Positions 18,176 through 27,846 of a stretch of 64,000 nucleotides of DNA are shown piece by piece; positions within the stretch are counted from its first letter, which is position 1; each line of letters starts with the position of its first letter. A program made the translations under genes and the position numbers. The DNA lies in the NCBI GenBank assembly GCA_937873395.1, contig CALMYH010000035.1, forward strand, positions 1 through 64,000. Reading direction: 5' to 3'. Origin of the DNA: an uncultured Burkholderiales bacterium. GTDB lineage: Bacteria; Pseudomonadota; Gammaproteobacteria; Burkholderiales; Burkholderiaceae_C. A model generated the notes under the pieces. The model saw only the letters and a list, made by a program, of their open reading frames with translations, had not been told where the DNA came from and searched no databases.

Positions 18176-18204
18176 TCGAAAGACGGGGTGTTTCAGGGTA
18201 AACT
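18176..18204 (+). promoter_or_regulatory. Possible promoter for tRNA-Leu and nuo
   Basis: TCGAAA (18176-18181) and TAAACT (18199-18204) are each four-of-six matches to -35 and -10 with a 17-base spacer, placing the start about 50 bases before the tRNA. It is the best candidate in the gap but not a strong one. Confidence 0.35.
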
Positions 18205-18259
18205 CTTATGGTTGTCCAGTCAGCTCACGCCATAGCGGTGAGCCGGGCAACAAAACCCA

Positions 18260-18344
18260 GCCGACGTGGTGAAATTGGTAGACACGCTATCTTGAGGGGG
18301 TAGTGGCGAAAGCTGTGCGAGTTCGAGTCTCGCCGTCGGCACCA
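18260..18344 (+). tRNA. tRNA-Leu (anticodon GAG)
   Basis: The acceptor stem GCCGACG pairs with CGTCGGC and an encoded CCA end is present (ACCA at 18341-18344). The anticodon stem CTATC/GGTAG frames the loop TTGAGGG, giving anticodon GAG at 18294-18296, which reads CUC/CUU leucine codons. A class II long variable arm (GGCGAAAGCT) and the T-arm GCGAG-TTCGAGT-CTCGC are visible. It lies 50 bases before nuoA, so it is probably cut from a nuo-containing transcript. Confidence 0.96.
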
Positions 18345-18394
18345 GACAAAAGACCAGCATGGCCCGGCGCCATGTCTCCGGAACAATGCCCATG

Positions 18395-18754
18395 ATGAGC
18401 CTGGAACAGTACCTCCCCGTGCTTTTGTTCATTCTGGTGGGCATTGCCGTCGGGATCATCCCTCAGGTGCTGGGCTACATCCTGGGTCCCAACCGCCCCG
18501 ACGCGGAAAAGAACTCTCCCTACGAATGCGGCTTCGAGGCCTTTGAAGACGCCCGCATGAAGTTCGATGTGCGCTACTACCTGGTGGCCATCCTCTTCAT
18601 CCTGTTCGACCTCGAGATTGCCTTCCTGATTCCCTGGGCCGTCGCCTTCTCCGACATCGGCATGACCGGTTTTGTCGCGGGCGTGGTCTTCCTGGCCATC
18701 CTCACCGTCGGTTTTGCCTACGAGTGGAAAAAGGGTGCCCTGGACTGGGAGTGA
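18395..18754 (+). CDS. nuoA: NADH-quinone oxidoreductase subunit A, 119 aa
   Basis: A membrane subunit of complex I with three hydrophobic segments. The conserved loop [22 protein letters not shown] lies between the first and second segments and contains the universally conserved Glu and Cys. I chose the ATG at 18395, which gives [12 protein letters not shown] and the usual family length; in-frame ATGs at 18392 and 18386 are alternatives, with GGAAC upstream. It is the first of fourteen nuo genes. Confidence 0.95.
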   Translation: MSLEQYLPVLLFILVGIAVGIIPQVLGYILGPNRPDAEKNSPYECGFEAFEDARMKFDVRYYLVAILFILFDLEIAFLIPWAVAFSDIGMTGFVAGVVFLAILTVGFAYEWKKGALDWE

Positions 18755-18790
18755 TGGCAGGCGCCACCGCATGGCGTACCGGAGCGTTTC

Positions 18791-19270
18791 ATGATTGAAG
18801 GTGTGTTCAAGGAAGGTTTTGTCACCACCAGCTACGACTCGGTGGTGAACTGGGCCAAGACCGGCTCGTTGTGGCCCATGACCTTTGGCCTGGCCTGTTG
18901 CGCGGTCGAGATGATGCACGCGGCCACCGCCCGCTACGATCTGGCGCGTTTCGGCGCCGAGGTTTTCCGTGCCAGCCCGCGCCAGTCGGATCTCATGATC
19001 GTCGCTGGCACCCTGTGCAACAAGATGGCACCGGCGCTGCGCAAGGTGTACGACCAGATGGCCGAGCCGCGCTGGGTGTTGTCCATGGGCTCCTGCGCCA
19101 ATGGCGGCGGCTATTACCACTACAGCTATTCGGTCGTGCGCGGCTGCGACCGCATCGTGCCGGTCGATGTCTACGTCCCGGGCTGCCCGCCCACCGCAGA
19201 GGCCCTGCTGTACGGGATCATGCAGCTTCAGCAGAAGATCCGCCGCACCCACACCATTGCGCGGGCCTGA
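18791..19270 (+). CDS. nuoB: NADH-quinone oxidoreductase subunit B, 159 aa
   Basis: Carries the terminal cluster N2 of complex I, which passes electrons to quinone. The unusual adjacent cysteines C36-C37 (GLACCAVEM) and those in [10 protein letters not shown] (about C102) and [10 protein letters not shown] (about C132) are the four ligands. The protein lies 36 bases after nuoA. Length is family-typical. Confidence 0.97.
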   Translation: MIEGVFKEGFVTTSYDSVVNWAKTGSLWPMTFGLACCAVEMMHAATARYDLARFGAEVFRASPRQSDLMIVAGTLCNKMAPALRKVYDQMAEPRWVLSMGSCANGGGYYHYSYSVVRGCDRIVPVDVYVPGCPPTAEALLYGIMQLQQKIRRTHTIARA

Positions 19271-19308
19271 GCGCCCCTTGCGCGCCCATCTCACCAGGAA
19301 GACGGATC

Positions 19309-19929
19309 ATGAGTGACGCCGCCATCACGTACGCCACGCGCCCGCAGGACCTGCAGCAGACCCTGACCGCTCTGCTGGGTGAGCGGGTGCAATCGGTCAG
19401 CCTCGAACGCGATGAGGTCACCGTCACCGTGGGTGCCGATCATTACCTGGGCGTGATGCAGGCTCTGCGTGACGCACCCGAGGCCCGATTCGAGCAACTC
19501 GTGGACCTGTGCGGCATGGACTATTCCGACTACGGCGATGGGCGCTGGGACGGCCCGCGTTTTGCCGCCGTCAGCCACCTGCTGTCGGTTTCATTGAACC
19601 AGCGCGTGCGCGTGCGCGTGTTCTGCCCCGACGACGACTTTCCGGTGCTGCCGTCGGTCAATGGTCTCTGGAACAGCGCCAACTGGTACGAGCGCGAGGC
19701 CTTCGACCTGTATGGCATCGTGTTCGAAGGGCATGAGGACCTGCGCCGCATCCTGACCGACTACGGCTTCATCGGCCACCCCTTCCGCAAGGACTTCCCG
19801 CTGTCCGGTCACGTCGAGATGCGCTATGACGCCGAGCGCCAGCGGGTGGTTTACGAGCCGGTGAGCATCGAGCCGCGCGAGATCACGCCGCGGGTGATCC
19901 GTGAAGACAACTACGGAGGGCTGCACTGA
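19309..19929 (+). CDS. nuoC: NADH-quinone oxidoreductase subunit C, 206 aa
   Basis: Peripheral-arm subunit (30 kDa). The signature [18 protein letters not shown] and the following [18 protein letters not shown] are intact. It is separate from nuoD, unlike the fused nuoCD of E. coli. I chose the ATG at 19309 because AGGA lies about 10 bases before it; the frame is open upstream inside nuoB but without homology. Confidence 0.95.
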   Translation: MSDAAITYATRPQDLQQTLTALLGERVQSVSLERDEVTVTVGADHYLGVMQALRDAPEARFEQLVDLCGMDYSDYGDGRWDGPRFAAVSHLLSVSLNQRVRVRVFCPDDDFPVLPSVNGLWNSANWYEREAFDLYGIVFEGHEDLRRILTDYGFIGHPFRKDFPLSGHVEMRYDAERQRVVYEPVSIEPREITPRVIREDNYGGLH

Positions 19930-19957
19930 GGGCACGCGCCCGAGGCGGAATCACCCC

Positions 19958-21211
19958 ATGGCTGAAATCAAGAACTACACCCTGAACTTCGGTCCGCAGC
20001 ACCCGGCGGCCCACGGCGTGCTGCGCCTGGTGCTGGAGCTGGACGGCGAGGTCGTGCAACGTGCCGACCCGCACATCGGCCTACTGCACCGCGCCACCGA
20101 GAAGCTGGCCGAGCACAAGACCTTCATCCAGTCGCTGCCCTACATGGACCGGCTGGACTACGTGTCCATGATGTGCAACGAGCACGCCTATTGCCTGGCG
20201 ATCGAGAAGCTGCTGGGCATCGAGGTGCCGATCCGCGCGCAGTACATCCGCGTGATGTTCAGCGAGATCACCCGCATCATGAATCACCTGATGTGGTTGG
20301 GCTCGCATGGCAACGACTGCGGCAGCTCGACCATCCTGATCTATGCCTTCCGCGAGCGCGAAGACCTGTTCGACATGTACGAGGCGGTCTCCGGCGCCCG
20401 CATGCACGCGGCCTACTTCCGTCCGGGCGGGGTCTATCGCGACCTGCCGGACAGCATGCCGCAGTACAGGCACAGCAAGATCCGCAACGCGCGGGCCATG
20501 GAAGAGCTGAACAAGAACCGCCAGGGCTCGCTGCTGGACTTCATCGACGACTTCACCCAGCGCTTCCCCAGGTACCTGAGCGAGTACCACACGCTGCTGA
20601 CCGACAACCGCATCTGGAAGCAGCGCACCGTGGGCATTGGCGTGGTGCCGCCCGAGCGGGCGCTGAACCTGGGCATGACCGGACCCATGCTGCGCGGCTC
20701 CGGCATCGCCTGGGACCTGCGCAAGAAGCAGCCGTACGACGTGTACGACCGCATGGACTTCGACATCCCGGTCGGCAAGACCGGTGACACCTACGACCGC
20801 TATCTTGTCCGCATGGAGGAGATGAAGCAGTCCAACCGCATCATCCAGCAGTGTGTGCAGTGGCTGAAGGCCAACCCGGGTCCGGTGATCACCGACAACC
20901 ACAAGGTGGCACCGCCCTCGCGTGAAGCGATGAAGTCGAGCATGGAAGAGCTGATCCACCACTTCAAGCTTTTCACCGAAGGTTTTCACGTGCCCGAGGG
21001 CGAGGCCTATGCGGCTGTCGAACACCCCAAGGGAGAATTCGGCATCTACCTGGTCAGCGACGGCGCCAACAAACCCTACCGCCTGAAGATCCGGGCGCCC
21101 GGCTTTGCGCACCTGGCCACGCTGGATGAGATGGCGCGCGGCCACATGCTGGCCGATGCGGTGGCCATCATCGGCACCATGGACATCGTTTTCGGAGAGA
21201 TCGACCGATGA
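19958..21211 (+). CDS. nuoD: NADH-quinone oxidoreductase subunit D, 417 aa
   Basis: The 49-kDa subunit lines the quinone cavity with NuoB. The start [19 protein letters not shown] contains the quinone-site histidine; the C-terminal segment ends in the standard [19 protein letters not shown] precedes the ATG at 19958; earlier in-frame starts lie inside nuoC. It overlaps nuoE by four bases (ATGA at 21208-21211). Confidence 0.97.
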   Translation: MAEIKNYTLNFGPQHPAAHGVLRLVLELDGEVVQRADPHIGLLHRATEKLAEHKTFIQSLPYMDRLDYVSMMCNEHAYCLAIEKLLGIEVPIRAQYIRVMFSEITRIMNHLMWLGSHGNDCGSSTILIYAFREREDLFDMYEAVSGARMHAAYFRPGGVYRDLPDSMPQYRHSKIRNARAMEELNKNRQGSLLDFIDDFTQRFPRYLSEYHTLLTDNRIWKQRTVGIGVVPPERALNLGMTGPMLRGSGIAWDLRKKQPYDVYDRMDFDIPVGKTGDTYDRYLVRMEEMKQSNRIIQQCVQWLKANPGPVITDNHKVAPPSREAMKSSMEELIHHFKLFTEGFHVPEGEAYAAVEHPKGEFGIYLVSDGANKPYRLKIRAPGFAHLATLDEMARGHMLADAVAIIGTMDIVFGEIDR

Positions 21212-21741
21212 GTCACACCTCCCCCACCACCGGGCCTGTCCAGGCCATGGTGCTGTCCGACGCCACGCGCGCGCGTTTCGCGCGCGAGGTCGCCAAGTAC
21301 CCGGCCGAGCAGGCGCAGTCGGCCGTCATGGCCTGCCTGTCCATCGTGCAGCAGGAGCAGGGCTGGGTCAGCCGCGAGGCGGAACTGGCGGTGGCCGGCT
21401 ACCTGGGCCTGGCGCCCATGGCGGTGCATGAGGTCACGACCTTCTACAACATGTACAACCAGCAGCCGGTGGGCAAGTACAAGCTCAATGTCTGCACGAA
21501 CCTGCCATGTCAGCTGCGGGGTGGCAACGAAGCACTGGCCCACCTGGCGCAAAGGCTGGGTGTCGCCATGGGCGGTACCACCGCCGACGGCCTGTTCACG
21601 CTGCAGCAGTGTGAGTGCCTGGGCGCCTGTGCCGATGCGCCGGTGATGTTGGTCAACGACCGGAACATGTGCAGCTTCATGAGCCACGACAAGCTGGACC
21701 AGCTGGTCGATGGTCTCAAGGCCGCGGAGGGCCAGGCATGA
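21208..21741 (+). CDS. nuoE: NADH-quinone oxidoreductase subunit E, 177 aa
   Basis: The 24-kDa subunit holds [2Fe-2S] cluster N1a in the NADH dehydrogenase module. Ligands are C96 and C101 in VCTNLPCQL and C137 and C141 in [12 protein letters not shown] thioredoxin-like C-terminal half follows a helical N-terminal half. It is coupled to nuoD upstream and nuoF downstream by ATGA overlaps. Confidence 0.96.
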   Translation: MSHTSPTTGPVQAMVLSDATRARFAREVAKYPAEQAQSAVMACLSIVQQEQGWVSREAELAVAGYLGLAPMAVHEVTTFYNMYNQQPVGKYKLNVCTNLPCQLRGGNEALAHLAQRLGVAMGGTTADGLFTLQQCECLGACADAPVMLVNDRNMCSFMSHDKLDQLVDGLKAAEGQA

Positions 21742-23084
21742 ATGCGCAACAGGTGATTTCGCAGTTTCGCGCCACCGGCGTGCAGACCTGCTTCCACGAC
21801 CGCCACATCGATCCGCAGATCTACGCCGGCCTGAACGGCAGCAACTGGTCGCTCAAGGACTACGAGGCGCGCGGCGGCTACCAGGCGCTGCGCAAGATCC
21901 TCCTCGGGCAGGACGGCGGCCCCGGCATGACCCAGGACGAGGTCATTGCGGCGGTCAAGGAATCGGCCCTGCGCGGCCGTGGCGGCGCCGGTTTCCCCAC
22001 CGGCCTGAAGTGGAGCTTCATGCCGCGACAGTTCCCCGGCCAGAAGTATCTGGTGTGCAACTCGGACGAGGGCGAGCCCGGCACCTGCAAGGACCGCGAC
22101 ATCCTGATGTACAACCCGCACATCGTCATCGAGGGCATGGCGATCGCGGCGTACGCCATGGGCATCAGCGTCGGCTACAACTACATCCACGGCGAGATCT
22201 TCGAGGTTTACGAGCGTTTCGAGGCCGCGCTCGATGAGGCCCGCGCCGCCGGTTACCTGGGCCAGGGCATCCTGGGCTCGAAATTCTCGTTCCAGCTGCA
22301 TGCCCACCACGGCTTCGGTGCCTACATCTGCGGCGAAGAAACCGCCCTGCTGGAATCGCTGGAAGGCAAGAAGGGGCAGCCCCGGTTCAAGCCACCGTTT
22401 CCGGCCAGCTTCGGCCTCTACGGCAAGCCGACCACCATCAACAACACCGAGACGTTCGCGGCGGTGCCCTGGATCATCCGCCACGGCGGCGATGCCTACC
22501 TGGAGATTGGCAAGCCGAACAACGGTGGCACCAAGATCTACTCCGTCAGTGGTGACGTGAACCTGCCGGGCAACTACGAGGTGCCCATGGGGACGCCATT
22601 CGCCAAGCTGCTCGAACTGGCCGGGGGCGTGCGTACCGGTCGCCAGCTCAAGGCGGTCATTCCCGGTGGTTCGTCGGCGCCCGTGCTGCCGGCCCACATC
22701 ATGATGGAGTGCACCATGGACTACGACTCGATTTCCAAGGCGGGGTCGATGCTGGGTTCGGGCGCGGTCATCGTCATGGACGACAGCCGCTGCATGGTCG
22801 AGTCGCTCAAGCGCCTGTCCTACTTCTACATGCACGAGTCCTGCGGTCAGTGCACCCCTTGCCGCGAAGGCACCGGCTGGCTCTGGCGTCTGGTCGACCG
22901 CATCCAGCGCGGCGAAGGGCGCCCTGCCGACCTGGACCTGCTGGACAACGTCGCGGGCAACATCATGGGCCGCACGATCTGTGCGCTGGGTGACGCGGCG
23001 GCCATGCCGGTGCGCGCCATGCTCAAGCATTTCCGGCATGAGTTCGCGGCCATGATCAAGGCCGACGCCGCAGCCTCCGCCTGA
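21738..23084 (+). CDS. nuoF: NADH-quinone oxidoreductase subunit F, 448 aa
   Basis: The 51-kDa subunit binds NADH and FMN and cluster N3. The NADH/FMN glycine-rich segment [13 protein letters not shown], the FMN segment [15 protein letters not shown] and the [4Fe-4S] motif [13 protein letters not shown] (C369, C372, C375, with a fourth Cys near 415) are all present. The ATG at 21738 overlaps the nuoE stop (ATGA); frames extending further upstream lie within nuoE. Confidence 0.97.
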   Translation: MNAQQVISQFRATGVQTCFHDRHIDPQIYAGLNGSNWSLKDYEARGGYQALRKILLGQDGGPGMTQDEVIAAVKESALRGRGGAGFPTGLKWSFMPRQFPGQKYLVCNSDEGEPGTCKDRDILMYNPHIVIEGMAIAAYAMGISVGYNYIHGEIFEVYERFEAALDEARAAGYLGQGILGSKFSFQLHAHHGFGAYICGEETALLESLEGKKGQPRFKPPFPASFGLYGKPTTINNTETFAAVPWIIRHGGDAYLEIGKPNNGGTKIYSVSGDVNLPGNYEVPMGTPFAKLLELAGGVRTGRQLKAVIPGGSSAPVLPAHIMMECTMDYDSISKAGSMLGSGAVIVMDDSRCMVESLKRLSYFYMHESCGQCTPCREGTGWLWRLVDRIQRGEGRPADLDLLDNVAGNIMGRTICALGDAAAMPVRAMLKHFRHEFAAMIKADAAASA

Positions 23085-23098
23085 TATCGGAACACGTT

Positions 23099-25243
23099 AT
23101 GGTTGAAATCGAACTCGACGGCCAGAAGGTGGAAGTGCCCGCCGGCAGCATGGTGATGCATGCGGCCGAAAAGGCAGGCACCTACATTCCGCACTTCTGC
23201 TACCACAAGAAGCTGTCCATCGCGGCCAACTGCCGCATGTGCCTGGTTGACGTGGAGAAGGCGCCCAAGCCCATGCCGGCTTGCGCCACGCCCGTGACCC
23301 AGGGCATGATCGTACGCACCAAGAGCGATAAGGCCATCAAGGCCCAGCAGTCGGTGATGGAGTTCCTGCTCATCAACCACCCGCTGGACTGCCCGATCTG
23401 CGACCAGGGGGGGGAATGCCAGCTGCAGGACCTGGCCGTCGGTTATGGCGGAGGCGCCTCGCGCTACCAGGAAGAAAAGCGCGTCGTGTTCCACAAGAAC
23501 GTGGGGCCCCTGATCTCCATGGAAGAGATGAGCCGCTGCATCCACTGCACCCGATGCGTCCGCTTTGGCCAGGAGATCGCCGGCGTCATGGAGCTGGGCA
23601 TGTCGCACCGCGGCGAGCACGCCGAGATCGAGTCGTTTGTCGGGGCATCGGTGGACTCCGAACTCTCCGGCAACATGATCGACATCTGCCCGGTCGGTGC
23701 CCTGACCAGCAAGCCGTTCCGTTACAGCGCCCGTACCTGGGAACTCTCGCGCCGCAAGAGCGTCAGCCCGCACGATTCGACCGGTGCCAACCTGATCGTG
23801 CAGGTCAAGAACCATCGCGTCATGCGCGTGGTGCCGCTGGAGAACGAGGCTGTCAACGAGTGCTGGATCGCCGACCGGGATCGCTTCTCCTACGAAGCGC
23901 TCAACAGCGACGAACGACTGACCCAGCCCATGCTCAAGCAGGGCGGCGAATGGAAAACCGTCGACTGGCAGACTGCGCTCGAGTACGTGGCCAACGGCCT
24001 CAGGCAGGTCAAGGCCGAGCACGGTGCCGGCGCCATCGGGCTGCTGGCCAGCCCGCACAGCTCGGTGGAAGAGCTGGCCTTGGCCGGGGCACTGGTGCGG
24101 GGCCTGGGCAGCCAGAACATCGACAGCCGCCTGCGCCATGCCGCGTTCGACAACGTCCTGCCCGGCGGCAAGGCGCGCTGGCTGGGTCGGTCGATCGCCT
24201 CGCTCTCGCAGCTGCAGCGCGTGCTGGTGGTGGGTTCCAGTCTGCGCAAGGACCATCCGCTGTTCGCGCAGCGCATCCGACAGGCCGTGCGCCACGGAGC
24301 CCAGCTGTTCCGCCTCGCCGACCGCGACGAGGACTGGGCCACGCCTCTGGCCGCTTCGGTGCAGGCCGACGCCAGCGTCTGGGTCGCGGCCCTGGCGGGT
24401 ATCGCCGCTGCGGTGGCGGCTGAGGCCGGGCTGCAGACGCCGGTGGCCGGTGAGGTCAACGAAACGAACCGGGCCATCGCCCGCGCGCTGATGGGCGGCG
24501 AGCACAAGGCCATCCTGCTGGGCAACGCGGCTGCACACCACGAGAAGGCGTCCAGCCTGCTGAGCGTGGCCAACTGGATCGGTCAGCAGACCGGTGCCAC
24601 GGTGGGCTACCTCACCGAGGCGGCCAACACGGTCGGCGCACAGCTTGTGGGCGGGCTGCCGGGGCAGGGCGGCCTGCACGCCGGGCAGATGCTGGGTGGG
24701 GCGCTCAAGGCGGCCATCCTGCTGAATACCGAGCCCGTGCACGACAGTGCCGCCGGTGCTACGGGTCTGCAGGGCGCAGGCATGGTGGTCACGCTCAGTC
24801 CTTTCAAGGCCAATATGGACATCAGCGACGTGCTGCTGCCCATCGCGCCGTTCACCGAGACCTCGGGTTCCTTCGTGAATGCCGAGGGCCGCCTGCAATC
24901 CTTCAGTGCTGTGGTGCGTCCGCTGGGCGAAACCCGTCCGGGCTGGAAGGTGCTGCGGGTGCTGGGCAACCTGCTGGGCCTGCCCGGCTTTGATGCCGAG
25001 TCGTCGCAGGCGGTGCTGGCGTCTGCCTTGCCAGGCGTTGCTGCCGGCGAGCGGGTCGATGCCGCCCGTCTGTCGAACGCCGACGCCGGTGTCGGTCCGG
25101 CCGGGGCCGATCTCAACCCGGCTCGGGTGCGCCCCTGTGTGGCCCCGATCTACCAGCTCGATGGCCTGGTGCGTCGTGCACCGGCCTTGCAGCAGACGCG
25201 CGATGCCCGGACGGTCGTTGAAGCCGAAGGAGTGCACGCATGA
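23099..25243 (+). CDS. nuoG: NADH-quinone oxidoreductase subunit G, 714 aa
   Basis: The 75-kDa subunit relays electrons through several clusters. The N-terminal [2Fe-2S] domain has cysteines in [17 protein letters not shown] and ACATP; next come [18 protein letters not shown] (His/Cys-ligated N5) and [11 protein letters not shown] with CPVGAL (N4). The remainder is a molybdopterin-oxidoreductase-like domain with no cofactor function in complex I. The C-terminal part is Ala/Val-rich and more variable. The stop overlaps the nuoH start (ATGA at 25240). Confidence 0.96.
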   Translation: MVEIELDGQKVEVPAGSMVMHAAEKAGTYIPHFCYHKKLSIAANCRMCLVDVEKAPKPMPACATPVTQGMIVRTKSDKAIKAQQSVMEFLLINHPLDCPICDQGGECQLQDLAVGYGGGASRYQEEKRVVFHKNVGPLISMEEMSRCIHCTRCVRFGQEIAGVMELGMSHRGEHAEIESFVGASVDSELSGNMIDICPVGALTSKPFRYSARTWELSRRKSVSPHDSTGANLIVQVKNHRVMRVVPLENEAVNECWIADRDRFSYEALNSDERLTQPMLKQGGEWKTVDWQTALEYVANGLRQVKAEHGAGAIGLLASPHSSVEELALAGALVRGLGSQNIDSRLRHAAFDNVLPGGKARWLGRSIASLSQLQRVLVVGSSLRKDHPLFAQRIRQAVRHGAQLFRLADRDEDWATPLAASVQADASVWVAALAGIAAAVAAEAGLQTPVAGEVNETNRAIARALMGGEHKAILLGNAAAHHEKASSLLSVANWIGQQTGATVGYLTEAANTVGAQLVGGLPGQGGLHAGQMLGGALKAAILLNTEPVHDSAAGATGLQGAGMVVTLSPFKANMDISDVLLPIAPFTETSGSFVNAEGRLQSFSAVVRPLGETRPGWKVLRVLGNLLGLPGFDAESSQAVLASALPGVAAGERVDAARLSNADAGVGPAGADLNPARVRPCVAPIYQLDGLVRRAPALQQTRDARTVVEAEGVHA

Positions 25244-26316
25244 TTGACGCCTTCTACAACGGCGGTCTCGGCCTGATCAACGCCGCGTGGTGGACCTCGG
25301 CGGCCTGGCCGGTCATCTGGGGCCTGATCAAGATCGTGGCCGTGCTGGCACCGCTGATGGGCGCGGTGGCCTACCTCACGCTCTGGGAGCGCAAGCTGCT
25401 GGGCTTCATGCAGGTGCGCATCGGCCCGAACCGGGTCGGGCCTTTCGGTCTGCTGCAGCCCATCGCCGATGCCGTCAAGCTGCTGACCAAGGAGCTGATC
25501 AACCCGACGGCCGCCAGCCGCGGCCTGTTCCGGCTGGGCCCGATCATGGCCATCATGCCGGCTCTGGCCGCCTGGGTCGCCATTCCTTTTGGCCCCGAAG
25601 CGGTGATCGCCAACGTCAACGCCGGTCTGCTGGTCATCCTGGCCATCACCTCGATCGAGGTCTACGGCGTGATCATCGCCGGCTGGGCGTCCAACTCCAA
25701 ATACGCCTTTCTGGGGGCGCTGCGTGCCTCGGCCCAGATGGTGAGCTACGAGATCGCCATCGGCTTCTGTTTCCTGGTGGTGGTCATGACTGCCGGCAGC
25801 CTGCACCTGGGCGAGATCGTCGCCTCGCAGGCGCGCGGCATGGGCGCCGACATGGGCCTCGACTTCCTGTCCTGGAACTGGCTGCCTCTGCTGCCCATCT
25901 TCATGGTCTACCTGATCTCCGGCGTGGCCGAGACCAACCGGCACCCCTTCGATGTGGTCGAGGGCGAGGCCGAGATCGTGGCCGGGCACATGGTCGAGTA
26001 CTCGGGCATGGGTTTTGCCATTTTCTTCCTGGCTGAATACGCCAGCATGTGGCTGGTGTCCATCCTGGCGGTGCTGATGTTCCTCGGGGGCTGGCTGCCA
26101 CCGGTGGCCGCGCTCGACTTCATCCCCGGCTGGATCTGGCTGGGCATCAAGACCTTCTTTGTGGTGTCCCTGTTCATCTGGATCCGCGCCACCTTCCCGC
26201 GCTTCCGCTACGACCAGATCATGCGTCTGGGCTGGAAGATCTTCATTCCCGTGACCCTCATCTGGCTGCTGCTGGTCGGCGCCCTGATGAAGTCTCCCTG
26301 GAACATCTGGACGTGA
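25240..26316 (+). CDS. nuoH: NADH-quinone oxidoreductase subunit H, 358 aa
   Basis: Membrane subunit at the junction of the two arms that forms part of the quinone chamber. The family signatures [21 protein letters not shown] and [20 protein letters not shown] are complete, and about eight hydrophobic segments are visible. Start at 25240 is fixed by the four-base overlap with nuoG. Confidence 0.97.
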   Translation: MIDAFYNGGLGLINAAWWTSAAWPVIWGLIKIVAVLAPLMGAVAYLTLWERKLLGFMQVRIGPNRVGPFGLLQPIADAVKLLTKELINPTAASRGLFRLGPIMAIMPALAAWVAIPFGPEAVIANVNAGLLVILAITSIEVYGVIIAGWASNSKYAFLGALRASAQMVSYEIAIGFCFLVVVMTAGSLHLGEIVASQARGMGADMGLDFLSWNWLPLLPIFMVYLISGVAETNRHPFDVVEGEAEIVAGHMVEYSGMGFAIFFLAEYASMWLVSILAVLMFLGGWLPPVAALDFIPGWIWLGIKTFFVVSLFIWIRATFPRFRYDQIMRLGWKIFIPVTLIWLLLVGALMKSPWNIWT

Positions 26317-26323
26317 GGAGGCC

Positions 26324-26839
26324 ATGAGCATGTCCCACACCGCTGTTGCCCCGTTTTCGCTGCGCGACTTCTTCAAGAGCTTCCTGCTCGTCGAACTTTT
26401 CAAGGGCATGGCCCTGACGGGCCGCTACGCCCTGCGCCGCAAGGTGACGGTGCAGTTTCCGGAAGAAAAGACGCCGCTGTCACCGCGTTTTCGCGGCCTG
26501 CACGCCCAGCGCCGTTATGAAAACGGCGAAGAGCGCTGCATCGCCTGCAAGCTGTGCGAGGCGGTCTGCCCGGCCATGGCCATCACCATCGAGGCTGGCG
26601 AGCGCGAGGACGGCACGCGTCGCACCACCCGCTACGACATCGACCTGACCAAATGCATTTTCTGTGGTTTCTGCGAAGAGGCCTGCCCGGTGGATGCCAT
26701 TGTCGAGACCCACATCCTCGAATACCACGGCGAAAAGCGTGGCGATCTTTACTTCACCAAGGAGATGCTGCTGGCCGTGGGTGACCGCTACGAAAGCGAA
26801 ATCGCGGCAGCCAAGGCGGCCGATGCGAAGTACCGCTGA
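26324..26839 (+). CDS. nuoI: NADH-quinone oxidoreductase subunit I, 171 aa
   Basis: Ferredoxin-type subunit carrying clusters N6a and N6b. The two [4Fe-4S] motifs are [12 protein letters not shown] (C72, C75, C78, C82) and [16 protein letters not shown] (C111, C114, C117, C121). GAGGAGG directly precedes the ATG at 26324, and the gene starts 7 bases after nuoH ends. Confidence 0.97.
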   Translation: MSMSHTAVAPFSLRDFFKSFLLVELFKGMALTGRYALRRKVTVQFPEEKTPLSPRFRGLHAQRRYENGEERCIACKLCEAVCPAMAITIEAGEREDGTRRTTRYDIDLTKCIFCGFCEEACPVDAIVETHILEYHGEKRGDLYFTKEMLLAVGDRYESEIAAAKAADAKYR

Positions 26840-26875
26840 AGACGACTGCCGACCCACGCCACCGCACGGATTCCC

Positions 26876-27514
26876 ATGGATTTCACCACCGGCTTTTTCT
26901 ACCTGTTTGCCGCGGTGCTGCTGTTTGCAGCCTTTCGCGTCATCACCGCGCGCAACACCGTGCACGCGGCCCTCTACCTGATGCTGGCCTTCTCGCAGGC
27001 CGCCGCGCTGTGGCTGCTGCTCAAGGCCGAGTTCCTGGGCCTGACCCTGGTGCTGGTCTACCTGGGCGCGGTGATGGTGCTGTTCCTGTTCGTGGTGATG
27101 ATGCTGGACATCAAGTTCGAGGGCGACCGCTGGGCGTTCTGGCAGCACTTCCCGATCGCCGCGGCCATCGGCGCGGTGGTGGCGGCGCAATTGATCGCGG
27201 TGCTCTGGATCGGCTTTCCCAACATCGCCGTGCAGGCGCCCGACATGGCGGCCGATGCCCCATCGAACACCGCGGCGCTGGGTCTGCTGCTCTACACCGA
27301 ATACCTGTATCCGATCCAGGTGGCCGCAGTCATCCTCTTGGTGGCCATGGTGGCCGCCATCGCCCTGACGCTGCGCCAGCGCAAGGACAGCAAGGCCATC
27401 AACCCCGGCCTGCAGGTCAAGGTCAAGGCCAGTGAGCGCCTGGTGGTGGTGCCCATGGCCGCCACCCAGAAGGCCGCCGAAGCGGCCCCGAATCCGGAAG
27501 AGGGCAAGGCATGA
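26876..27514 (+). CDS. nuoJ: NADH-quinone oxidoreductase subunit J, 212 aa
   Basis: Membrane subunit with five hydrophobic segments; the pi-bulge helix [19 protein letters not shown] is conserved. The C-terminal tail of about 45 residues is charged and cytoplasmic. It starts 36 bases after nuoI and overlaps nuoK by four bases (ATGA at 27511). Confidence 0.95.
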   Translation: MDFTTGFFYLFAAVLLFAAFRVITARNTVHAALYLMLAFSQAAALWLLLKAEFLGLTLVLVYLGAVMVLFLFVVMMLDIKFEGDRWAFWQHFPIAAAIGAVVAAQLIAVLWIGFPNIAVQAPDMAADAPSNTAALGLLLYTEYLYPIQVAAVILLVAMVAAIALTLRQRKDSKAINPGLQVKVKASERLVVVPMAATQKAAEAAPNPEEGKA

Positions 27515-27822
27515 CGAGCCTCACATTGGGACATTTTCTTTCCGTCGGCGCGATCCTGTTCGCGCTGTCGGTCATCGGCATCTTTCTGAACCGCCGCAAC
27601 CTGATCGTGCTGCTGATGGCCATCGAGCTGATGCTGCTGGCGGTCAACATGAACTTCGTGGCCTTCTCTCACTACCTGGGCGACATGCACGGGCAGGTGT
27701 TCGTGTTCTTCATCCTGACCGTGGCCGCCGCCGAGTCGGCGATCGGCCTGGCGATCCTGGTGCTGCTGTTCCGTAACCGCTCGTCCATCAGCGTCGAGGA
27801 ACTGAACACCTTGAAGGGTTGA
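27511..27822 (+). CDS. nuoK: NADH-quinone oxidoreductase subunit K, 103 aa
   Basis: Three-helix membrane subunit related to MrpC. The conserved glutamates lie in [16 protein letters not shown] and [15 protein letters not shown], both part of the hydrophilic proton axis. Length is standard for the family. Confidence 0.97.
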   Translation: MTSLTLGHFLSVGAILFALSVIGIFLNRRNLIVLLMAIELMLLAVNMNFVAFSHYLGDMHGQVFVFFILTVAAAESAIGLAILVLLFRNRSSISVEELNTLKG

Positions 27823-27846
27823 GGCCCAAAAAGAACAGGCAAGAAG

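Noticed and set aside
22847-25237. 796-codon open frame on the minus strand over nuoG
   Set aside because: Antisense to nuoG with no motif or ribosome site.
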